64,000 bases of DNA from Endozoicomonas sp965198415. Lineage in GTDB: Bacteria; Pseudomonadota; Gammaproteobacteria; Pseudomonadales; Endozoicomonadaceae. Made by a program: the position numbers and the translations under genes. The stretch is taken from NCBI GenBank assembly GCA_965198415.1, contig CBDAPN010000029.1, positions 62,001-126,000 of the forward strand, in the 5' to 3' direction. How positions within the stretch are numbered: the first letter of the stretch is position 1; each line of letters opens with the position of its first letter. Under the pieces are notes generated by a model that did not search any database, was not told where the DNA came from, and was given only the letters and a program-made list of their open reading frames with translations. Below, one piece after another: positions 57,223 to 64,000 of the stretch.

Positions 57223-59562
57223 TTACTCAAAAACAGTGTTAAATAAATGACGGATGTCGTTAATTTTAGCAAATCGTTTAACACCGTGTTGACGGTTGTG
57301 AAAACGGATACTGAAGTTACTGTCGTTCACCTCAATCACCTGCCCCCGGCCAAAAATGGCATGATCGATAACGGCTCGCAGTTGCCATGGCTCCTCAGCC
57401 ATAGCGCTTTTTCTAACCGGTGCTTTAGTGGGAGCGTCGCGCAGCTGCTGCTTCAGTGCTGGCCGGGCCGTACTCAGGTAACGCTTCGATATGGGTGTCA
57501 AAGCCGTTGTGGCAATGGCACTACCAAGGTCTGCATCGGACTGCTCATGGAGCCGCTGGGCAAGAGAAAGCACCTGTGGTAGTTGCATTTCCAGAACAAA
57601 AGGGCTGATGATGTGCTGTTTTTTCATCAACACCGGCGGCTGGTCTAGCTCTCCCGGTGCAGTAAAAAGATGCAAAAAGTGTTTAGCGCGGGTCATCGCC
57701 ACGTAAAGCAGGCGGCGCTCTGCCTCAATAGACTCCGGGCTAACTTGCTCCCCTTCGGGCAGAAACGGCCAATATTGGCCAGTCAGCCCCGGCAGCAGTA
57801 CCACCGACCACTCCAACCCCTTGGCGCGATGGCATGAACTGAGAGTGACGCTATGGCTGGCACGTTGCTGCGTTTGTTGCCGTTCAATCAGCCCACGGAT
57901 GTGTTCAAAGCAGGCGCTGGTTTCCTGATTCAGCTGTTTCAGAAAGCGAACAAAACCGTGAATGGCCAGAATTTGCTCATCGGTTCGCTGCTCATTCAAA
58001 CTCATCGACTCAAGACTCTCGTAGAACTCAGAGTGCTCTATGTAGTGGGCAATGAGCGCATGGGCCTTAAACTGTTGACCGTTGTGCTCCAGCCAAGTCA
58101 GCAGTGCAGCGCGGCGGCACAATTTTCTGCTCTGAAACCCCGTGATATCCGACAGTGATGGGATGAGTGCGCCAAACGCTGCGCCAACCTCGGTGGTAGA
58201 TGTTTTAAGGTGTTGGCAAAGCTGGTCAACGTAGTGCTGTTTAAGGCCAATGTGCGGCAGGGTTAGCAAGCGCAATAATCTTTGATAACGATCATCCTCG
58301 CTTATAACAGCAAATTCGCCGTTGGCCAACGCCATGGCATCCATCAGTGCCGCAATTTCCGGACGCTTAAACAGCGATGGCCCGTCGCTGGCATACTGAA
58401 TACCCGCCTCCAGCATATTCAGCTCAATGGGCACCGCCTGAGCCCAGACCCGCACCAACACAGCGATATCTTGTGGCGGGGTGCCAGAGCCCAGATAGGA
58501 CTGCAGTGTTTTCACTACAAGCTGGCTGTCGTCTTTTTCTGACTGACTGATTTCAATTAACGACGGTGGATTTTCTGCATGAGCAATGCACAGAACATCT
58601 TTGCGAGCGCGATTTTGACTGATCAGGTGGCTTGCAGCCAGAGCAATGCTGTGCCCGTAGCGAAAGGTGTGGGGCATAGTGAGCTCGCTGACGCTGGCTG
58701 CGAACTCTGAATGTGGTTGCCCGAAATCCTGTTGAAAGTTTTGCAGAATGTTAGCAATGCTGGCACCGGCAAACTCATAGATGGTCTGATCCGGGTCTCC
58801 AACAGCGACCATTTGTGCCCGCTCTCCGGCAATCAGCTGGGTGAACCGGTGTTGCAAAATGGAGGTATCCTGATACTCATCGACAACAATAAAGTCCATT
58901 TTATTGGCAACTCTGGCGCGCAGTGCTGGCTCTGCCTGAATGAGCTTAACCGGGTCATACAGCATGTCGGTAAAGGTCAGGGCTTTTTGCTGATGACGCC
59001 AAGACTCAAACTGGTGGAAAAGCTCAATCAGAAAACCGTAGTCGTTGGTATAGGCCGCTTCGCAAAACCACTCCTCAGGTGTGGTTAAGTGGGATTTGAC
59101 CAGCTCAATAAAGCTAGTGCTCATTTCAATCAGTCGTGCTGCGTCTTGACGGACGCGCTCTATGATGGGCTCCGGTGCCAACTGCAGTATCAATGTTCGC
59201 ACCTGCAGTTCAATCACCTTATCGGGCAACGGCTGCTTGTGGTAAGGCTCACGGACGCGCCAACTTTCCAAAGTGCGTAGCAGTTTCAGGCCGGTGGCGT
59301 GATAGGTTCTGATCTGTGGCAGCTGACCGGACGAACTGTTCAACTCAGCGTGGGCGACGGTGCGCAACTTTTCAGTAAAGTCGATTTGTGCGGCTTTGTT
59401 AAACATCATCACCATCAAACGACGGGGGTTTACGTCTTTGCGTAACAGATTACATACCAGCCGCACGAGGGTTGAGGTTTTGCCTGAGCCCGCCACAGCG
59501 ATGCACAGAGCGTGGCCATCGCTGTGGTCGGCAACGGCTTGTTGGTGAGGAGTTAGTTTCAT
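57223..59562 (-). CDS. UvrD/Rep-type superfamily 1 DNA helicase
   Basis: 779 residues. The helicase motifs are in order: Walker A CIAVAGSGKTSTLVR (residues about 20-32), Ia with MVMMFNKAAQIDF, II VDEYQDTS (about 228), III VGDPDQTIYEFAGAS, IV/V with SCHRAKGLEWSVVLLPGL and VI RRLLYVAMTRAKHFL (about 615-628). A C-terminal segment (DHAIFGRGQVIEV ... FAKIND) resembles the UvrD/PcrA tail that binds RNA polymerase or partners. It is a 3'-5' helicase by family. Length and motif spacing fit Rep/UvrD relatives, but it is not close enough to name. Confidence 0.88.
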   Translation of the reverse strand: MKLTPHQQAVADHSDGHALCIAVAGSGKTSTLVRLVCNLLRKDVNPRRLMVMMFNKAAQIDFTEKLRTVAHAELNSSSGQLPQIRTYHATGLKLLRTLESWRVREPYHKQPLPDKVIELQVRTLILQLAPEPIIERVRQDAARLIEMSTSFIELVKSHLTTPEEWFCEAAYTNDYGFLIELFHQFESWRHQQKALTFTDMLYDPVKLIQAEPALRARVANKMDFIVVDEYQDTSILQHRFTQLIAGERAQMVAVGDPDQTIYEFAGASIANILQNFQQDFGQPHSEFAASVSELTMPHTFRYGHSIALAASHLISQNRARKDVLCIAHAENPPSLIEISQSEKDDSQLVVKTLQSYLGSGTPPQDIAVLVRVWAQAVPIELNMLEAGIQYASDGPSLFKRPEIAALMDAMALANGEFAVISEDDRYQRLLRLLTLPHIGLKQHYVDQLCQHLKTSTTEVGAAFGALIPSLSDITGFQSRKLCRRAALLTWLEHNGQQFKAHALIAHYIEHSEFYESLESMSLNEQRTDEQILAIHGFVRFLKQLNQETSACFEHIRGLIERQQTQQRASHSVTLSSCHRAKGLEWSVVLLPGLTGQYWPFLPEGEQVSPESIEAERRLLYVAMTRAKHFLHLFTAPGELDQPPVLMKKQHIISPFVLEMQLPQVLSLAQRLHEQSDADLGSAIATTALTPISKRYLSTARPALKQQLRDAPTKAPVRKSAMAEEPWQLRAVIDHAIFGRGQVIEVNDSNFSIRFHNRQHGVKRFAKINDIRHLFNTVFE

Positions 59563-59779
59563 TCAGCACAGAGTTTCAGCAAGATACCGGCAACGAAGGC
59601 TAGCAAAAAAATAAACCCTGACATAGCGTTTTGACTCTACAGAGCGCCGTTTTTCAAACAAATACAGCAGCTGAAGGTTACAAGTCAGCATCTAACGCAA
59701 TGGGTTTGGGGAAAATTTCAGTAGCGATTACCTTGTATTAACGGAATAATCAGGCTTGGATTTTTACAGGCTTGGTGTG

Positions 59780-60367
59780 ATGGCATCACTTTATTTTTAC
59801 TTCTCATCCATGGACTCAGGCAAGAGCACTTATCTCTTGCAATCGGCACATAATTATCAAAGTGCTGGCAAGCGGGTATTGCTATTGACCCCTGTGATTG
59901 ACGACCGTTTTGGGGTTGGCAAAATCACCTCACGTATTGGCTTGCAAAGTGACGCCGTAGCCATTGCCAGGGATGACGACTTGCAGCAGCAAATTAGCCG
60001 CGAACACGATGAACAGTACATCGCTTGCGTCATGGTGGATGAAGCACAATTTTTGACCCCAGAACAGGTTTGGCAATTATCCGATGTCGTCGATTCAATG
60101 GGGATACCGGTGCTCTGTTTCGGCCTTAGAACCGATGCGTTTGGTAAAGCGTTTGCCGGTAGCGAAGTACTGCTCAGTATTGCGGATGAATTGACGGAGC
60201 TGAAAAGTATTTGCAAGCGCTGCGAAAAAAAAGCCAATATGCAGCTACGTCTCGACGCTGAAGGAAAACCGGTGAAAGAAGGCAGCCAAGTTGCCATTGG
60301 CGGCAATGACCGTTATTTATCGGTGTGCCGTCGTCATTACAAAGCCCTGATGGGGGCTAAAAAATAA
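59780..60367 (+). CDS. tdk: Thymidine kinase
   Basis: 195 residues from the ATG at 59780 (MASLYFYFSSMDSGKST); an in-frame start at 59756 is less likely. It phosphorylates thymidine in the salvage pathway. The P-loop reads SSMDSGKST where the family has AMNAGKS. VMVDEAQFLTPEQV is the Walker B/lasso region, FGLRTDAFGKAF is the nucleoside site, and the zinc ligands are CKRCEKKA and CRRHY. The last codons and the stop (60365-60367) lie inside the IS66 remnant that begins at about 60359, so the natural C-terminus may have been slightly altered. Confidence 0.95.
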   Translation: MASLYFYFSSMDSGKSTYLLQSAHNYQSAGKRVLLLTPVIDDRFGVGKITSRIGLQSDAVAIARDDDLQQQISREHDEQYIACVMVDEAQFLTPEQVWQLSDVVDSMGIPVLCFGLRTDAFGKAFAGSEVLLSIADELTELKSICKRCEKKANMQLRLDAEGKPVKEGSQVAIGGNDRYLSVCRRHYKALMGAKK

Positions 60368-60543
60368 GACTAAAAACAACGTTCATAACGCCTTTTTTTA
60401 TCGGGTTTCATGGCCTTGAGATTGTAACCATTGAGCCGCCAATTAAATTGCTGCCCGGTTGCTCATCATCAGGTTCAGGGCAGCGGTACAGGTAGACACT
60501 GGTCAGCAATACAGAGGGACAAATCATCGGATTCATATCAGCG
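60359..60543 (-). pseudogene. Inverted, internally deleted IS66 tnpB remnant
   Basis: The reverse complement aligns with two separate parts of the plus-strand tnpB at 60907-61286: its start (CGTCCCTCTGTATCGCTGACC) and its end (GTTACAATCTCAAGGC ... GTTGTTTTTTAGTCTTATTT). The middle of the gene is missing, with a junction at a shared CCTG. It starts inside the last codons of tdk. It is a relic of a second IS66 copy in the opposite orientation or of an internal rearrangement. Confidence 0.8.
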
Positions 60544-60545
60544 TT

Positions 60546-60910
60546 ACTTGCGAGTCCATAACACCATTCAACTGTCGCATACTAACGGAAAGATTACCGT
60601 CTGGCGTGAATCTGGTCTGAAGCAATCAGTCTGGTGTCGTCAGAATGGCGTTAAAGACTATCCGTTCTCGTATTGGAAAAAGATTCTGTCTTTCCGTGCT
60701 GAAAAAGAAGGGTAACCCAAAAATATACAGCCAAGGCCAGAGGTTGCTAAACAGACTGCATTTGTTCCAGTAGCCATTAACTCTGAACAACCTGCCCCTG
60801 AGCAGCGTGTCGGTTTATCTATCGAATGACCCAGTGGTATTAAGGTGTCCAACATCATCCTGGCATCGAATGTCACTTTGACAAAAATACTCATTGAGGC
60901 GCTGGTATGA
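60546..60910 (+). pseudogene. IS66 accessory protein TnpA, disrupted
   Basis: The frame encodes YLRVHNTIQLSHTNGKITVW then SGLKQSVWCRQNGVKDYPFSYWKKIL, the TnpA pattern with a helix-turn-helix and FxYWK. After a stop at 60713-60715 the same frame continues FVPVAINSEQPAPE ... SIE, meets TGA at 60827-60829, and goes on with PSGIKVS ... TLTKILIEAL, which is the expected TnpA C-terminus. It ends by overlapping the tnpB ATG (ATGA). Two nonsense codons make it inactive. Confidence 0.75.
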
Positions 60911-61246
60911 ATACGGTGATTCGTCCCTCTGTATCGCTGACCAATGTTTATCTGTACTGCGGCCCTGTGGACTTCCGTAAATCGTTCAAAGGGTTGGCGA
61001 TATTTAGTTGAGCAAGCGTTGGGGCACAACCCCTTTGATGGTTACCTTTATGCTTTTACCAATCGTCAACGTAATAAAATCAAGTACCTGTTCGGGGAAG
61101 ATAATGGCTTTGTACTTTATTACAAGCGTTTATCAGACGACACATTCCACTGGCCTGAACCTGATGACGAGCTAGCGACATTAACCGGGCAGCAACTTAA
61201 CTGGCTTCTAGATAGTTACAATCTCAAGGCTATGAAACACCCATAA
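60907..61246 (+). pseudogene. IS66 Orf2 (TnpB), frameshifted
   Basis: The ATG at 60907 gives MNTVIRPSVSLTNVYLYCGP and VDFRKSFKGLA, the conserved TnpB start. The frame then shifts near 61003-61015 and continues YLVEQALGHNPFDGYLYAF, NRQRNKIKYLF and GFVLYYKRL. The usual Trp after the IK(Y/L)LY motif is Gly. A one-base indel separates the halves, so the protein is not made. Confidence 0.8.
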
Positions 61247-61302
61247 GAAAAGGTACTATGAAAGTTGTTTTTTAGTCTTATTTTTTAAGAGGTTGTGGTA
61301 AG

Positions 61303-62751
61303 ATGTGGGTCATGAAATCAATGACTGACGCCGTCTTTCCTCAGCCAGAATCCGCCTTGGATTCGCCTTTACTCAAGGCTGAAGTTGCCCGTGATATGGA
61401 GGCCTTGCTTGAGGCCATCCATACAAAGGACAGTGCCCTTCTTGAAAAAGAAAATGCACTCCTTGAAAAAGACGACATTATTCAGAAGAAATCCCAGATC
61501 ATTGAAGAACAGAAAAAGCGAATCACCCTCTTAGAAGAGTACCTCCGCCTCGAACGAGCACGGCTTTACGGACGTAGCTCGGAAAAGTCCGACAATCAGG
61601 TGGAACTCTTCAACGAGGTTGAATTAGCCAGTTGTGAGACACCTCCGGATGAGCCGGCGCAACCCGAACCCGACTCGAACGCCCGCCCATCCCGTAAAGG
61701 GCGTCAACCCTTCTCGCCTTCACTGCCCAGAGTTCAAGAGCGGGCTGAACTCAGTGAAGAAGAAAAAGCCGTCTATCCGGCAACAGACGAGCATGGTCAA
61801 GAAAAGCGGGTGATTAAAGCAGCCGCTCTGCCAAAACATCCATTACCCAAATCATCAATGTCTGTCAGCACTCTGGCTTGGATCATTGTCTCAAAATACT
61901 GCGATGCACTGCCACTTTACCGGCAGGAAAACATGCTCAACCGATACGGCGGTTCTGTGACACACACGACCATGGCCAACTCACTGATTCGTCTTTCTAT
62001 GTCGCTGCAACCACTGATTAATCTGATGAGGGATCACCAGAAAGAGGGTGCTGTTATCAATGCTGATGAGATCCGGACTCGGGTCATCAAGGAGAGCAAC
62101 AAGTCCATTAATTCAGACAAATACATGTGGGTCAGCTTGGGCGGGACACCCGGCCAGCCATCGGTACTGTTTGAGTACTATCCTTCAAGAAGCAAGGAGA
62201 TACACTTGCGCCTGTTTGAGGGGTTCAGCGGTTACCTGCAAACGGACGGCTATGCCAGCTACAATGTGGTATGCAAACACGAAGGTATCATCCGGGCGGG
62301 CTGCTTCGATCACGTTCGCCGCAAATTCACCGACGCTAAAAAAGGCGAAGCCAAGCTGGGCAAGAAGGCGCAAAACGCCAAGGTTAGCAAAGCGGACGTT
62401 GCCTTGGGCAAAACCTATAAACTCTATGCCATTGAAGCAGAAATTGAAAAGCTGTCGTCCGCTGAAAAACTCGCTATACGACAACAAAAGAGTAAACCCC
62501 TGCTTAATGACCTGCACGAATGGCTAGAGAAAAACGTCACCCACCTAGTACCAGGCAGTTTGATCCATAGTGGGCCTTGGAGCAGTCAGGGGCACACTAT
62601 TGCCAAAACTAATCTCCGGAGAACTCCGCATCCCCGAAGCCCAACAACAAACAGAAGCCGCCGTAGCCTAAGGAATCCAGCGATAAGGAAATGCGATGAA
62701 AAAGTTCGATTAAGCTCAGCTGCAACGGTGTATTATTCTGGTATTGGATAA
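61303..62751 (+). pseudogene. IS66 transposase TnpC, C-terminally truncated
   Basis: The open frame of 482 codons starts near 61303 (alternatives at 61312 and 61321). It has an N-terminal coiled coil with RLYGRSSEK, a zinc-finger-like and linker part, and the transposase core with INADEIRTRV (first Asp), LQTDGYASYN and CFDHVRRKFTDAKK (second Asp region). After HEWLEKNVTHLVPGS the IS66 sequence stops at about 62560-62575. The third acidic residue, normally in a DNNxxERAIR block, is missing. The last 55-60 codons read hsdS and flanking DNA in a wrong frame. Confidence 0.85.
62579..62671 (+). pseudogene. hsdS: 3' remnant of type I restriction specificity gene hsdS
   Basis: In the frame ending at the TAA at 62669-62671 the translation is GAVRGTLLPKLISGELRIPE then AQQQTEAAVA. 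LRxTLLPKLISGELR(I/V)PEAE is the standard C-terminus of many HsdS subunits, the final coiled-coil helix. Upstream in this frame a stop occurs at 62561 within IS66 sequence, so only about 30 codons survive. This indicates that a type I restriction locus was interrupted or deleted by the IS66 element. Confidence 0.7.
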
Positions 62752-62757
62752 TAAACT

Positions 62758-64000
62758 ATGATGAATTCTAATTTTAACTTCTTACGCCCGTTCCACCCAG
62801 AACTGGTTAAATTAGGTGAGAGTGCTGAAAGGTACATCTACTCTGACCCTCAGAGTGCTGTCATCAAGCTGCGCTGCTTCGCAGAGCTCTACGTCGGCTT
62901 TATTTACAACGAGCTGAACCTCCCCTCCCTTGGGGCAGACAGTCTGTTTGACCGGTTAAATAACACCACCTTTCAAACAGCCGTTGAACAATGTGTTTTT
63001 GACAAGCTTCATTTGATTCGAATGAAGGGAAACAAAGCCGCTCATCATAAAGGCGTTTCTATCAATGATGCTCTGATTGTTTCTAAAGAAGCTTACCTTC
63101 TAGCTGCTTGGCTATATGTAGCCTACCACGAAGGAAGTGTTGAGGATTTACCCAAATATTCTACTCCTGAGCTACAAAATCCTCAGGAACAGAAATTAAA
63201 GCAAGATAAAGAAAGGTTGCAGGAAAATCTCAACCAGCAAACAGCTAATCTGCAGCAGGCAAAAGCAGAACTTAAGTCTGCTCAGGAACAGCAAAAACGA
63301 ATACAGGAACAGCTTGAAGCCAGTAATAAAAAAATTGACCAGATAAAGCTTGATACTCTGCAAAACAATGGTCATGCAGCTATTACCAGTTTTGATTTTC
63401 AGGTAGAAAACACCCGACAGCAAATCAGCATAGAAGATGCTTTTTCTGAGTATCAGTTAACAGATTCTCAGGCTAAGTTGGTTGAACAGCTGGATGACTT
63501 TCTCTCCAGTAAGAAGCACAGTGTCTTTTTACTTAAAGGTTATGCTGGCACCGGTAAAACATTCATTACCAAGGGGCTGACAGAGTATTTTCGTTCTATT
63601 GGTAGAAATTATGTTTTAGCCGCCCCTACAGGCAAAGCTGCAAAAGTGATTTCTAGCAAAACGGGCTGTGAGGCTTATACCATCCATAAAACCATCTACT
63701 ACATGAAAGATATTGAGGAGTTCAGAGATGATGGTCTGTCAGGCTCTGAAACCTTCAAGTTCTACGCACAGCTGGCAGTTAATATAAATTCGGTTGATAC
63801 GGTTTATATCATTGATGAAGCTTCAATGATTTCTGATATTTACAACGAGCAGGAGTTCTTCCGTTTTGGCTCTGGTTTTCTGCTGGCAGACTTTCTCAAA
63901 TACGTCAATCTGGACCATAATGACCATCGCAAAAAGGTGATTTTTATTGGTGATAACGCCCAGTTGCCGCCTGTAGGAATGAAGCAGTCACCGGCACTGG
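62758..64000 (+). CDS. DUF4145-like / RecD-like SF1 helicase fusion (3' end outside window)
   Basis: At least 414 residues from the ATG at 62758 (a second ATG follows directly). Residues 1-120 (NFNFLRPFHPELVKLGESAE ... IKLRCFAELYVGFIYNEL) resemble the DUF4145 domain found at the N-terminus of some type I HsdR subunits. Residues about 145-205 are a Gln/Glu/Lys coiled coil. An SF1B helicase follows: Walker A LLKGYAGTGKTF (about 259-270), AAPTGKAAKVIS, the Walker B-type VYIIDEASMIS (about 348-358) and motif III FIGDNAQLPPVG (about 396-407), the pattern of RecD/TraI helicases. It lies 86 bp after the hsdS remnant in the same direction, where hsdR or an accessory gene could stand. Function unknown; a role in phage defence is an inference from context. 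Confidence 0.75.
   Translation, partial: MMNSNFNFLRPFHPELVKLGESAERYIYSDPQSAVIKLRCFAELYVGFIYNELNLPSLGADSLFDRLNNTTFQTAVEQCVFDKLHLIRMKGNKAAHHKGVSINDALIVSKEAYLLAAWLYVAYHEGSVEDLPKYSTPELQNPQEQKLKQDKERLQENLNQQTANLQQAKAELKSAQEQQKRIQEQLEASNKKIDQIKLDTLQNNGHAAITSFDFQVENTRQQISIEDAFSEYQLTDSQAKLVEQLDDFLSSKKHSVFLLKGYAGTGKTFITKGLTEYFRSIGRNYVLAAPTGKAAKVISSKTGCEAYTIHKTIYYMKDIEEFRDDGLSGSETFKFYAQLAVNINSVDTVYIIDEASMISDIYNEQEFFRFGSGFLLADFLKYVNLDHNDHRKKVIFIGDNAQLPPVGMKQSPAL

Larger units (their letters stand above)
60359..62578 (+). mobile_element. Degenerate IS66-family element
   Basis: It contains, from left to right, an inverted tnpB remnant, tnpA, tnpB and tnpC. tnpA has two in-frame stops, tnpB has a frameshift and tnpC lacks its end. 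Neither a left nor a right terminal inverted repeat with target duplication can be defined: the left end abuts tdk through the inverted fragment, and the right end runs into an hsdS fragment. The element cannot move on its own. Confidence 0.85.

Overview
The window comes from a gammaproteobacterium. The order recX-recA-pncC / mutS-fdxA / rpoS-nlpD-pcm-surE-truD-ispF-ispD-ftsB-eno is the conserved Pseudomonas/Oceanospirillales-type block, and fimV, usg and tdk also fit that group. The moderate GC, the many near-identical long repeats and the insertion-sequence debris suggest a repeat-rich, possibly host-associated marine lineage (Endozoicomonas-like). That placement is inference, because no rRNA gene is present.

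Region 1 (1-36819) is a tandem array of giant plus-strand RHS/YD-repeat proteins of about 1540-1640 residues. One is cut by the window edge (RHS1). Four have complete reading frames from start to stop (RHS2-RHS5, RHS2 with its tail shifted out of frame). RHS6 is broken by a one-base deletion, and RHS7 is intact. A collapsed remnant copy lies between RHS5 and RHS6. All complete copies start with a Sec signal peptide, continue through YD repeats to an RHS core ending in DPTGH at residue about 1337, and finish with a hydrophobic segment, a variable linker and a conserved C-terminal module of about 80 residues that I do not recognise. No immunity-like gene lies between the copies. The RHS3/4, RHS4/5 and psi-RHS/RHS6 junctions share a 387-bp intergenic unit with a hairpin and a promoter-like site.

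Region 2 (36957-42754) holds genes for recombination, repair and redox functions: recX-recA on the minus strand with two adjacent LexA-type boxes upstream, pncC, and then mutS and fdxA on the plus strand. Region 3 (42822-51766) is a minus-strand housekeeping cluster: eno, ftsB, ispD, ispF, truD, surE, pcm, a DUF368 undecaprenyl-phosphate translocase, nlpD and rpoS. A good promoter and terminator bracket eno. The usual pyrG-kdsA neighbours are absent.

Region 4 (52058-59562) carries a DUF406 (YfcZ/YiiS) gene, fimV, a usg-type Asd paralogue lacking the catalytic cysteine, a hot-dog thioesterase, a small hypothetical and a UvrD/Rep-type helicase, all on the minus strand. The eno/DUF406/fimV junction looks like a synteny breakpoint.

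Region 5 (59780-64000) is mobile or accessory DNA. tdk is followed directly by a degenerate IS66 element made of an inverted, internally deleted tnpB remnant, tnpA with in-frame stops, a frameshifted tnpB, and tnpC lacking its third catalytic acidic residue. The tnpC frame runs into the last roughly 30 codons of a type I restriction specificity gene (hsdS). After it, a gene running off the window encodes a DUF4145-like N-terminus, a coiled coil and a RecD-like SF1 helicase. This probable defence-island edge, together with the RHS array, is the most interesting content.
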